Source: Nocardia seriolae NBRC 15557 (GTDB lineage: Bacteria > Actinomycetota > Actinomycetes > Mycobacteriales > Mycobacteriaceae). Taken from it: a DNA stretch of 55,853 nucleotides. Where the stretch lies: contig NZ_BJWY01000034.1 of assembly GCF_007990715.1 (NCBI RefSeq), positions 1-55,853 on the forward strand. The letters are read 5' to 3'. Position 1 is the stretch's first letter; each line of letters starts with the position of its first letter. The position numbers and the translations under genes were made by a program. Below the pieces are notes generated by a model. The model had not been told where the DNA came from. It did no database searches and saw only the letters and a list, made by a program, of their open reading frames with translations. Below, one piece after another: positions 36,170 to 43,873 of this stretch.

Positions 36170-36751
36170 ATGACTGCGCCCGACGACTTGCAGGACATGC
36201 TCCCGGTGCCGCAGACCGTGGCGCGGCCCGTCGTGGACTGGGGAGCCGTCGAGCGGCAGGTTGGAACGGCCCTGCCGGAGGACTACAAGCGATTGGTCGA
36301 CACTTATGGCGAATCCGAGTTCTCTTCGATCGTGCGGCTGTCCGTGCCGAATGCCACTGCACCCTCACTTGATCTGGCCGGGTGGATCCGGGACGCGCGT
36401 GAACGTCTGGAGAATCCGGACCTGCCCCCGGAATGCGATCACATCCCCGACGGGTTCACCCTCGACCCGCAATCGTTGACCGCGTGGGGCAAACTCGCCG
36501 ACGGCGGATACTGCCTGTGGCACTCAACCGGAGCCGACCCGAATGCCTGGCCCATCGTGGTCGGCAGCAAGACCCACAGCCGCTGGGGCTTCTACGAGGG
36601 CACCGCCACCGAGTTCTTGAAAGCGATGCTCACTCAAACGCTTCCACCGCAGCGCCTGTTCGACGAGTTCGCGGACATGGTCGACGAATTCGGCATCTAC
36701 TGCGACTTCTACTTCCACGGACGGAAGATCGGCACCGTCGACGCGGACTGA
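36170..36751 (+). CDS. SMI1/KNR4 (SUKH) family protein
   Basis: SUKH proteins in bacteria are mostly immunity proteins against polymorphic toxins. The signature is at the N-terminus: VDWGAVERQVGTALPEDYKRLVDTYGESEF, the family's helix followed by LP-x-DY-K. The remainder ends FYFHGRKIGTVDAD. The ATG at 36170 follows a gcagga site. No complete toxin gene is adjacent, so it is either an orphan immunity gene or serves another role in the island. Its end converges with the primase-helicase gene, nine bases apart. Confidence 0.78.
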   Translation: MTAPDDLQDMLPVPQTVARPVVDWGAVERQVGTALPEDYKRLVDTYGESEFSSIVRLSVPNATAPSLDLAGWIRDARERLENPDLPPECDHIPDGFTLDPQSLTAWGKLADGGYCLWHSTGADPNAWPIVVGSKTHSRWGFYEGTATEFLKAMLTQTLPPQRLFDEFADMVDEFGIYCDFYFHGRKIGTVDAD

Positions 36752-36760
36752 TGCCTTGGG

Positions 36761-39172
36761 TCAGTGTCCGGGTTTCCGTGGGTCTGGGAACCCGAGTTCG
36801 GTGTACCCGGGTGCGCGTTTGCGTAGCGAGGAGGCGATCACGGGGGTGAGGACGTCGTGGTAGTCGTGAACGGTCGCGGTGGTCTTGCCGGGGTGGGAGC
36901 GGGTGATGCGTCCGGCGTATTGGACGAGGCGGCCCTTGAACGAGACGGGTGCGGCGAGAAACAGCGTGTCGAGGGCAGGGCAGTCGAAGCCTTCGCCGAT
37001 GTAGGAGCCGGTACCGACGAGCAGCAGCGGGGCACCGCTGGCTGCGCGCGTTGCGATCGATTCGATGATGGCCTGGCGTTCACGGGCTTTCGTCCCGCCG
37101 CGCAGGGTGATGATGTCGTCGCAGCCAGCGGCGGTGAGGTGTTTGGCGAGTGCGTCGACGTGGTCGACCCAGGTGGTGAGGACCAGAATGTTGGCACCCG
37201 CCTGATGCGCGTCGAGGACATCGGTGACGATCTGTTTCAGGCGGTCGTCGTCAGCGACGAGTGCGCGGTAGATCTCGGCGATCCCGCCGGGCTGGCTGGG
37301 ATCGGCGTCGCCGTCATAGGCGAATTGGGTTGGGTGCACGTGGAGAACTCGATGCGGTGCGGGCGCGTCGCCGCTCGCCGGCAGCTGGCCTGCTGCGGGT
37401 GCGTCGATAGTGTGGGTGTGTGAGCCGAGTTGGTGGTAGATGAGGTCGTCGAGTTGGTCGCGCCGGTATGGGGTGGCGGTGAGACCGAGCCAGTAGCGGG
37501 CGGGGATCTGGTTGAGGACCTCGGTGAAGGCGGAGGCGGCGATGTGGTGGCATTCGTCGACCACGACGAAGCCGTAGTCGCGGGTGAGCTCATCGACATT
37601 GGCGCGGCGGGCGAGGGTGGGTAACAGGGCGACGTCGATTACCCCGGTGGTTTTGGAGCGGCCCCCGCCGATCTGTCCGCATTTGATGCCGAGGTATTCG
37701 AGGATCCGGGTTCGCCATTGGTCGGCGAGGGCTTTGCGGTCCACGAGGATCAATGTCGACCTGGCGCGGGAAGCGATTGCCGCGCAGGCGATCACGGTCT
37801 TTCCGGTACCGGGCGGCGCAACCAGCACGCAGGTGTCCTGGGATTCGATGGCGTGCAACGCGGTGTGCTGTTCGGGCCGCAGCTCGCTCGCGCAGGTGAA
37901 GGATTGCTCGCTGCCGCCGATGCGGTTGTCGTCGATATTCAGTGTGCTGTCGGCAGATTCGACGAGGGTGGTGAGCAGGGCAAGTAGTCCGCGGGGCAGG
38001 ATCAGGTCGCCGTCGAGGGTTTCGTCGTAGCTGCGCAGGAATCGTGGTGTGTCCCAGGTGCTTCGGCGGGCGCGCTGGCGGGTATAGAACTCCGGATTCG
38101 GGATGGAGGCGGCGTGCTTGACCGCTGAGATCATGGCCGGGCCGAGATCGGCAATGCTCAGCTGGAGCCGCGCCTCGAACGTTGCACGGATGATCGGTGC
38201 CGGGCGGGGCACGATCTTCGACGAGGTCGGTAGCTGAAGCCGCCGGACATTGTGGCCGACCTTCGGTTCGCTGAGTCCGGCGGCCAGTGCGTCGACCTGT
38301 TTCGGCGACAGCCGGGGGATGCTCGACAGGTACGCCCACTGGTCGTCGAACGGTTCGAGGGTGGCCGGATCCAAGAACAGCGTGGTTCCGTGTCGGCGTC
38401 GGGTGCCGTTGAGTGGTGCGGCGATCAGATTGCCCATGCCGCGGCCGGTATGGGTGTCCTGCGACGGGAACAGCCGGTCGTAGCTGGACAGACTCATGCT
38501 GCCGCGCAGCTGAATTGCCTCGGCGAGCAGGCCGGTAGCGATCCGCCGCGCCGTGGTCGCGGGTGTGGGTTCGGCAAAGAAGATCCAGACATGCGCGCCA
38601 CGCCCGGACTGGGACACCTCGAGCGCTGCTGGAATGTCTTTGGCGCGAGCGGCTTTCAGGAATGCCAGCGCATCGAGCATGGCCGCGCTCTTGTCGAAGT
38701 CCGCCGCTACCCACCAGCAGGTGTCATCGTCGGTGAGCGGGTACAGGCCGACGTGGTGATCGCCGCGCAAATGACCGGCGATGACGTCGTCTGTGAGCGG
38801 CAGATACGGCGCTTCCGCCCGCGACCTGCCTTTGCTCCATCGGCCTCGGATGGCAGGCATCCAACCCGAACGGCCGTCACGGCGGTTCTCCCAGCGGAGC
38901 GCGTAGACGTCGTCGCGGCAACCGAAAAGGTCGAGATAGAACCGGACCTTGGCTTCCGGACTGGAACGCATGTCGACCGGCGTACCCACCGCTGTCTGGT
39001 CCGGAGCGGCGGCACGAGCCTGCTGCTCGGTCAGATCGAGCAGACGGCGCAGACGAGCGGTCTCCGCACGGAGGCTTTCGAGTTCTCCGGGATAGCGTTC
39101 CACGAGCAACCAGTCTGCCGTGCACTGCCCTGCTCGTCGACGGTGTGTGAGGGACATCGTGAGACACCGCAT
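36761..39172 (-). CDS. TOTE-type archaeo-eukaryotic primase fused to SF2 helicase
   Basis: Residues about 70-300 form the AEP primase domain of TOTE conflict systems: FGCRDDVYALRWENRRDGRSGWMP, YLPLTDDVIAGHLRGDHHVGLYP, CWWVAADFDKSA (catalytic D-x-D), SQSGRGAHVWIFFAEP and SYDRLFPSQDT. Residues 430-800 form a DEAD/DEAH helicase with LVAPPGTGKTVIA (Walker A), VVVDECHH (DECH box), LGLTATP (motif III) and QYAGRITRSH (motif VI). A short coiled coil (ESLRAETARLRRLLDLTEQQ) precedes the primase. TOTE proteins are thought to act in defence against foreign DNA or RNA. The start is uncertain (ATG 39172, ATG 39157 or GTG 39103). Confidence 0.86.
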   Translation of the reverse strand: MRCLTMSLTHRRRAGQCTADWLLVERYPGELESLRAETARLRRLLDLTEQQARAAAPDQTAVGTPVDMRSSPEAKVRFYLDLFGCRDDVYALRWENRRDGRSGWMPAIRGRWSKGRSRAEAPYLPLTDDVIAGHLRGDHHVGLYPLTDDDTCWWVAADFDKSAAMLDALAFLKAARAKDIPAALEVSQSGRGAHVWIFFAEPTPATTARRIATGLLAEAIQLRGSMSLSSYDRLFPSQDTHTGRGMGNLIAAPLNGTRRRHGTTLFLDPATLEPFDDQWAYLSSIPRLSPKQVDALAAGLSEPKVGHNVRRLQLPTSSKIVPRPAPIIRATFEARLQLSIADLGPAMISAVKHAASIPNPEFYTRQRARRSTWDTPRFLRSYDETLDGDLILPRGLLALLTTLVESADSTLNIDDNRIGGSEQSFTCASELRPEQHTALHAIESQDTCVLVAPPGTGKTVIACAAIASRARSTLILVDRKALADQWRTRILEYLGIKCGQIGGGRSKTTGVIDVALLPTLARRANVDELTRDYGFVVVDECHHIAASAFTEVLNQIPARYWLGLTATPYRRDQLDDLIYHQLGSHTHTIDAPAAGQLPASGDAPAPHRVLHVHPTQFAYDGDADPSQPGGIAEIYRALVADDDRLKQIVTDVLDAHQAGANILVLTTWVDHVDALAKHLTAAGCDDIITLRGGTKARERQAIIESIATRAASGAPLLLVGTGSYIGEGFDCPALDTLFLAAPVSFKGRLVQYAGRITRSHPGKTTATVHDYHDVLTPVIASSLRKRAPGYTELGFPDPRKPGH

Positions 39173-39210
39173 CCTGTTGAGGGGGATTTTCAGCGGAATC
39201 GCATGCTGCC

Positions 39211-40503
39211 GTGAGGTTTCCGGATTATTGGGTGCCGGTCACCGGTAGGGTCTGGAGACGTCGGCACCGTCACCTGAGGAGCAAGGACAGGATTCTGAAG
39301 GCGATCAAGAATTCGCAGCGAGCTGCGGCCGGTCCACTCGAGGAGTTGATCTATCGCGCCGGTGAGCTCAAGGCGGAACTGGTGGCGTTCGCGCAAAGTT
39401 CGCGTTTCGACAGGCAGTTGACCGCCGCGCTGATCGACGCCGCCGACGATCAGGGCTATTTGGACGAAGACCTGGCGATTCTGACCGTCGATCATTTCGC
39501 GCTGCAGCATCGACTGCCCGACGGTCGTACCGTCGTCGAACGGTTTGTCGCTCAACATCGTCCGCCGCTGTCCGGCGGTGATCGGGAGCTGCTGCTGGGA
39601 TGGCGCGACGTCGTCGAGGGATGCTTCGAGGTGAGGCTCGTCGATGGGGTCGAGATTGTGCTGCACAACCTGATCGACGACCTGGTCTACCGCGTCTATT
39701 CGAATCTCGGGGCTGCGCCGTTCGCTCGTCTGCGAAAGGGCATGTTCGCCATCGCCAGGATTGTGCCCCTGTCGCAGGATGCTGATGCGTGGCTCGTCAG
39801 CGGAAATTTCGTGGCGCTCCCCAAATCCGCGGTGCGCCAAGTAGCGCAGAACGCCCTGACCATACTGACCGCGCATTCGGAGTTGTTGCGCCGCAACCCC
39901 GAGCTGCTGCGGCGAGCCTGGGAGATGCAGGCGCAGGACCGCGCGGATTTCATCGACCTGTTCGGCGGCGACCTGGTGGTGCTGCCGGTGGAGGAGTTCC
40001 GGGAGGGACTGAGCGAGCATTACCGGCGACGCCGGCAGAAGGCACTCGCGGGTCTCGACGACAAGGCGGCCAAGCGCGCCGCCGCGGCCGGACCGACTCC
40101 TGACATGCTTGCCGAACTGCCCGAGCAGCTGTGGGACGCGGAGACGGTCGGCGTGATCTACGACGAGGTCGAAGGGCTCAACTTCTATGGCGACTTCGGT
40201 CGGCTGGAGGCCCTGTTCGCCGATCCCGCGCTCGCCGGCGACCGGACCTACCTCGCGGTGCTGCGCGGCTATCTGCGTGACGATTCCGTTTCCACACTGC
40301 CGATCCGGCGTCTGGTCGAGCGTCATCGGGAAGGGGCCGATCCGGTGTTCCGTAAGTTGTTGGGAAAGCCCGGATTCTGTTGGGACCGCGACGGAGAAGC
40401 TCTGCTGCGCCGTCGCAAGAAGGAATTCTTCGATCGCGCGCCGACGCCCAGCATCTCCGTCGTCGGCGAGCGTCTGGCCGAACTTCTCCGTCGCAACCGA
40501 TAG
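39211..40503 (+). CDS. Hypothetical protein, 430 aa, in island
   Basis: I recognise no named family. The protein is soluble and charged. It has LLLGWRDVVEGCFEVRLVDG, VLHNLIDDLVYRVYSNLG, and FIDLFGGDLVVLPVEEFREGL segments that read like a conserved fold, and a basic C-terminal end (LLRRRKKEFFDRAP). The gene starts with GTG 39211, divergent from the TOTE gene with a 38-base gap, and is followed eight bases later by the CcbP-like gene, so the pair is probably an operon. The shared promoter gap hints that it works with the primase-helicase. Confidence 0.75.
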   Translation: MRFPDYWVPVTGRVWRRRHRHLRSKDRILKAIKNSQRAAAGPLEELIYRAGELKAELVAFAQSSRFDRQLTAALIDAADDQGYLDEDLAILTVDHFALQHRLPDGRTVVERFVAQHRPPLSGGDRELLLGWRDVVEGCFEVRLVDGVEIVLHNLIDDLVYRVYSNLGAAPFARLRKGMFAIARIVPLSQDADAWLVSGNFVALPKSAVRQVAQNALTILTAHSELLRRNPELLRRAWEMQAQDRADFIDLFGGDLVVLPVEEFREGLSEHYRRRRQKALAGLDDKAAKRAAAAGPTPDMLAELPEQLWDAETVGVIYDEVEGLNFYGDFGRLEALFADPALAGDRTYLAVLRGYLRDDSVSTLPIRRLVERHREGADPVFRKLLGKPGFCWDRDGEALLRRRKKEFFDRAPTPSISVVGERLAELLRRNR

Positions 40504-40511
40504 GCCACGAG

Positions 40512-40823
40512 ATGGGCAGGCTCACAGAAGCGCAGCTGCGGGCCATGGTCGAAGAAGCCACAGTGGACGCCTACGGCGACGAAGAACAGCTGGTCGGCTT
40601 CTACACCATGATCGTCGACCACCTGGAGACCCCTTTCGAGGTGGAGGTCTTCGGGTTGACGGTCACCGTCAGCTCGATCGACTTGCTGGCTGGCAGTGGG
40701 ATTGTCGCCATCTGCACCCACGGGCGGTCCCGCCAGGCAATCGGCATTCTCGACCTCCCCTTGCCCTCGCCTCCTCCGAGCGGAGCCGAATGGATCGAGG
40801 CGTACCGACATTGGGCACGCTGA
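40512..40823 (+). CDS. CcbP-like calcium-binding-domain protein
   Basis: The 103-residue product contains DEEQLVGFYTMIVDHLETPFEVEVFGLTV, the pattern of the cyanobacterial calcium-binding protein CcbP family (an acidic helix followed by LE-x-PF and a small beta domain), and ends AEWIEAYRHWAR as those proteins do. ATG 40512 lies eight bases after the preceding stop. Outside cyanobacteria the role of the domain is unknown, and calcium binding here is only inferred. Confidence 0.68.
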   Translation: MGRLTEAQLRAMVEEATVDAYGDEEQLVGFYTMIVDHLETPFEVEVFGLTVTVSSIDLLAGSGIVAICTHGRSRQAIGILDLPLPSPPPSGAEWIEAYRHWAR

Positions 40824-40934
40824 AATTGTGTAGGTTCAGGGCGGAAAGATGAAGGTCGCAATACCGACCGATCTCACTGCCCACCCGGCTGAGCGAGCAA
40901 ACCCGCACGAGGTCGGCGCGCCCCGAAATCAAGC

Positions 40935-41377
40935 TCAGGTCGTGGACTCTGCCGCGTTGGTGTCGAAGGTCGCCACTCCCAAACCTCTCCACGCGTCGAG
41001 GAGGCGTTTGTCACCCGAGGCGGCGACGAGATCGGTGTCCTCCAACTGTTCGGCCGATGCGCAGTGGACCGCGTCGTAGCCGCGCAGCGCCAGGGTGCCC
41101 GCCAGTTGTGCTGCGCGCAGGATCAGGGGTTCGTCCACTTCGACTACATCTATCTGTGGCCAGAGTTGGTCGAGGAGTCGTCGACCGGCCGCACGCCCGG
41201 TTTCGTCGAGGCGTGCCATGCGGTCGGCTTGTGCCAGTGCGGCAGCGGTTTCGACGTAGAGCATCCGGCTTGACACCACGGCGGCGGCGTCATTCCAGCA
41301 TCGGCGGCAGGGCCGGACTGTTCGGCTCCTCGATCAACAGGCCGTACGAACGCCGATGTGTCCCGGTATCCGATCAT
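40935..41377 (-). pseudogene. VapC-type PIN toxin broken by two +1 frameshifts
   Basis: Reading from ATG 41377 the frame gives IGYRDTSAFVR; after one extra C near 41341 it continues LLIEEPNSPA; after a second extra C near 41310 it continues CRRCWNDAAAVVSSRMLYVE and on to a full PIN C-terminus (DAVHCASAEQL, then DTDLVAASGDKRLLDAW). Joined, these make a normal VapC of about 146 residues. The ATG overlaps the antitoxin stop (ATGA), as in intact vapBC operons. The toxin should be non-functional unless expressed from ATG or GTG codons near 41279. Confidence 0.85.
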
Positions 41378-41628
41378 CGGCGCTGCTCGTCGATCAGCTG
41401 ACTGACGATGCCTTTCCCACGGACGGGCGTGGGCGCCGGCTGCTTCTTCTTGCGTGCCGCTTGGATTCGCCCTTCGGCCCGCAGCTGTTCGAGTCTGGTC
41501 GGCTGCTCGACGGGAACTATGCGGGCGATCGGCCGTCCGTGATCGGTGATGGTAACGGTGCGGCCGGAGCGAACTTCGGCCAGGTGACGGGTGAGGCTGT
41601 CGCGGAGTTCTCGAATTCCGACGTCCAT
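41374..41628 (-). CDS. Phd/YefM-type antitoxin of broken operon
   Basis: The 84-residue protein begins DVGIRELRDSLTRHLAEVRSGRTVTITDHGRPIARIVPV, the standard DNA-binding domain of Phd/YefM antitoxins, followed by a basic disordered tail (AARKKKQ). I chose ATG 41628, seven bases after AGGGG; a TTG lies six bases upstream. It is coupled to the frameshifted VapC. It may persist as a regulator or to neutralise related toxins. Confidence 0.87.
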   Translation of the reverse strand: MDVGIRELRDSLTRHLAEVRSGRTVTITDHGRPIARIVPVEQPTRLEQLRAEGRIQAARKKKQPAPTPVRGKGIVSQLIDEQRR

Positions 41629-41774
41629 GATCAAACCCCTATGTCGCCATATTTCGGTGATGAATTATGGCCGTAAATTGGGTTCGATGTGATGGTCTTC
41701 TCGGCCGTTGTGGCCGGTCGCGCGTTGGCGGTGCCCGCTGTGTGCTGGCAGATCTTCATCCCGATCAGACCCGC

Positions 41775-41797
41775 ACCGTGCCACAGCGTGGTACGGT
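41775..41797. promoter_or_regulatory. Inverted repeat operator before the second TA operon
   Basis: accgtgcca (41775-41783) and tggtacggt (41789-41797) match as an inverted repeat in eight of nine positions, ending six bases before the antitoxin ATG. Antitoxin autoregulation at such a site is usual for Phd/YefM systems. Confidence 0.6.
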
Positions 41798-41803
41798 GTA
41801 TCT

Positions 41804-42097
41804 ATGGCTGTCCCGGAAATGTCCCCGCCGACCGAGGTCAGCGTCCGGCAATTTGTCAACGACTCCGGTGCCGTGACCCGCGGGCTGCGGGAAGGTCGGA
41901 AATACCTGCTCACCATCAATGGTGAGCCGTTGGCCGAGGTAACGCCGATCAGGCGACACCGCTTCGTCCGCACCAGCCAGGCCCAGACGATGTTCGCTAC
42001 CGCTCCCACGCTGGACTACGAGGAGTTGCGGCGTGACCTGGATACGGCCGTCACCGACGAGTTGTCCGAGGACCCGTTCGAAGGGACCGGCCTGTGA
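41804..42097 (+). CDS. Phd/YefM-type antitoxin
   Basis: The 97-residue protein has the DNA-binding domain SVRQFVNDSGAVTRGLREGRKYLLTINGEPLAEVTPI and a C-terminal toxin-binding region (LDYEELRRDLDTAV). The stop overlaps the start of the PIN toxin by four bases. The start at ATG 41804 may be leaderless; ATG 41819 is an alternative. It is divergent from the first antitoxin, with 175 bases between the starts. Confidence 0.87.
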   Translation: MAVPEMSPPTEVSVRQFVNDSGAVTRGLREGRKYLLTINGEPLAEVTPIRRHRFVRTSQAQTMFATAPTLDYEELRRDLDTAVTDELSEDPFEGTGL

Positions 42098-42525
42098 ACG
42101 ATCCCCTGGCGAGGGGCGTGCTCGACACGAGCATCGTCGCCGCGTTGTCGGTTTTCGATCCGGCCGAACTGCCCGTCGAATCCGCTATCACCGCGGTCAC
42201 CTTGGGCGAACTGTCACGGGGACCGTATGCCACCGACGATCCGATCAAGCGCGCTCGCCGGATTGCGGTGTTGCAGCACACGGAGGCGACGTTCGGAGAG
42301 GCGCTGCCCTACGACAGCGAAGCCGCGCGCATCTTCGGGCTGATCTGCGCTTCGGTATATGCGATCGGCCGACAGCCGCGACGCCGGACGGCCGACCTCA
42401 TGATCGCCGCCACCGCTGCGCGCAACGGGCTGCCGCTGTACACGACCAATCCGAAGGACTTCGAGGGCCTCGACGGCCTCGTCACGATCGTGCCGGTCAG
42501 TCGTCCCGCCGGGGCTACCGGCTGA
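42094..42525 (+). CDS. vapC: VapC-type PIN-domain toxin
   Basis: PIN toxins are magnesium-dependent RNases that cut tRNA or rRNA. The catalytic acids are in GVLDTSIVA, TLGELSRGP and RRTADLMIAATAA, with the last strand at LYTTNPKDFEGL. The 143-residue protein starts at GTG 42094 inside the antitoxin stop. It is the intact toxin of the island. Confidence 0.9.
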   Translation: MNDPLARGVLDTSIVAALSVFDPAELPVESAITAVTLGELSRGPYATDDPIKRARRIAVLQHTEATFGEALPYDSEAARIFGLICASVYAIGRQPRRRTADLMIAATAARNGLPLYTTNPKDFEGLDGLVTIVPVSRPAGATG

Positions 42526-42697
42526 CCGGACGGAGTCGGTCGTGAACCCGAGCGAGGTGCAAACCGGCGACCTCGACACAGGGCGGCCGGCTGCATGGAA
42601 TCGACACTCGCTCATGCGGTGGCGGGGTGTACGGACTCGACCTATCCCCAAAATTTCCCCAAGAATTCGGGGTGCGCTTTGCGTGATTTCCCGGTCC

Positions 42698-42777
42698 AAA
42701 CCCGCAGGGTGTGCAGGTCCGTCGTTCTTACCGACTTGAACTGACAACTGCGGGTTTGTGCCGAAATCCTGCACACC
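42698..42777. repeat. Interleaved inverted repeats (pseudoknot order)
   Basis: aaacccgcag (42698-42707) pairs with ctgcgggttt (42748-42757), and ggtgtgcagg (42708-42717) pairs with cctgcacacc (42768-42777). Both are perfect 10-mers and lie in the order A, B, A', B', 25 bases inside the right attachment repeat. Confidence 0.75.
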
Positions 42778-42801
42778 ACCGGCACGTTGATCGAAACTCT
42801 C

Positions 42802-42842
42802 GATCAGAAGGTTGGGAGTTCGAGTCTCTCCGGGCGCGCAAG
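42802..42842 (+). repeat. attR: 41-bp direct repeat
   Basis: This is the exact second copy of the 3' half of tRNA-Arg(ACG). No acceptor 5' half or anticodon precedes it, so it is not a tRNA gene. Confidence 0.93.
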
Positions 42843-42843
42843 G

Positions 42844-42878
42844 CAACGGCCCCACACCGAATCGGTTTGGGGCCGTTG
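42844..42878 (+). terminator. Former tRNA-Arg terminator, now beyond attR
   Basis: caacggccccacacc (42844-42858) pairs with ggtttggggccgttg (42864-42878) with one mismatch, followed by tcattt. It begins one base past attR, so before integration it probably ended the tRNA-Arg transcript. Confidence 0.8.
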
Positions 42879-43105
42879 TCATTTGGGGAGAGTGGGTGGT
42901 GGGGGAGGTGGCGAGCTGTGATCGGCCGGGGGTGTGGGGTTGATGCGCACCCCTCCCGCGCATCACCAACCCCGGGCATGCGGGTTCCAGCACCTGGTCA
43001 AGGGTTGTTTTCCGGTGTGGGAAAGTCAATAGGGTGGTGTCGCACCAGAGGTGAGAATCCGGGCCCGGAGCGAGGTGGGGCGGACCGCGAAGTGAGAGGG
43101 AGTCG

Positions 43106-43873
43106 ATGTCCAAAGGGCAACTGGCGGTGTTCATTCGGTCGCGGCGCGATGCGCTCGGCATGACGCAGGCTCAGCTGGCGGGGAGCACCGGGTGGTCCAA
43201 GTCGGCCATCGAGAAGGTGGAGGCGGGGACGCTGACGCCGAGCCTCGAGTTCGCGGGGGCGCTGTTCGATGCGCTGGGGATTCCGTACATCTATCGGGAG
43301 CGCATCGTGGCGGCGCTGTATCCGGGTGCGTTGGACCGCGTGCTGGGACCCTCGCCCGCCCTGCCCGACGCCGACGCGCTCGCCGATCTCGAGGACCTGC
43401 CCTATCCGGCCGCCTATCTGGCGCTGCCCGAGGGCGACGTGCTCGGTGTCAATGCCGCGTGGGCCGCCGCTTTTCCCGGGCTGCGGGCGCGGTCGAATCT
43501 GCTCGGCTATCTGTTCACCGATCCGGAGGCCGAGCGGATGCTCGTGGACTGGGAGCAGGTGGCGCACGGATTCACCTACGGGCTGCGCATGATGGGGCCG
43601 CTCTCGGTGCCCGAAACCGTGCTGAACGAGATCATCGAGCGGTGCCGGGTGCATCCGGAATTCGAGCGGATGTACGCCACCGATCCGGACGGTCCGGCGA
43701 CGCTGCGACCCATCCTGCGGGTCGCCGATCCGGGTACCGGCGTCGTCCGGAACCTGCACATCAAGATCGACAAACCGCATCTGCCGCACAGTTCGTGGGT
43801 CACCTACCGGCTCGTTCCGGTGCGCGCGGAGGCCGCTACTTCCACGCGCCCAGACTCGGCAGATCGCCGCTGA
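43106..43873 (+). CDS. XRE regulator with MmyB-like ligand-binding domain
   Basis: The N-terminal helix-turn-helix reads FIRSRRDALGMTQAQLAGST then KSAIEKVEAGTLTPS. The rest fits the PAS-like MmyB domain (LPYPAAYLALPEGDVLGVNAAW, then NLLGYLFTDPEAERMLVDWE), which binds lipids or other small molecules. It begins with a GAGGGAG site five bases before ATG 43106. Its 3' end overlaps the convergent mycothiol-family gene by 38 bases. Confidence 0.86.
   Translation: MSKGQLAVFIRSRRDALGMTQAQLAGSTGWSKSAIEKVEAGTLTPSLEFAGALFDALGIPYIYRERIVAALYPGALDRVLGPSPALPDADALADLEDLPYPAAYLALPEGDVLGVNAAWAAAFPGLRARSNLLGYLFTDPEAERMLVDWEQVAHGFTYGLRMMGPLSVPETVLNEIIERCRVHPEFERMYATDPDGPATLRPILRVADPGTGVVRNLHIKIDKPHLPHSSWVTYRLVPVRAEAATSTRPDSADRR

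Larger units (their letters stand above)
35676..42842. mobile_element. 7.1-kb genomic island in tRNA-Arg(ACG)
   Basis: The island is delimited by the 41-bp direct repeats and keeps the tRNA gene intact at its left end. It contains a small unknown frame, a SUKH protein, a TOTE primase-helicase, an unknown 430-residue protein with a CcbP-like partner, and two toxin-antitoxin operons. No recombinase gene is visible, so it is either a relic or relies on an integrase in trans. Confidence 0.88.
42526..43105. other. Right boundary of the island and resumed chromosome
   Basis: This 580-base stretch has no gene. It contains interleaved inverted repeats (42698-42777), the right attachment repeat (42802-42842), the terminator at 42844-42878, and a short leader with GAGGGAG before the regulator at 43106. 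Confidence 0.7.

Noticed and set aside
42802..42842. Second tRNA-Arg gene
   Set aside because: Only the 3' half is present, with no 5' acceptor strand, D arm or anticodon; it is the attachment repeat.
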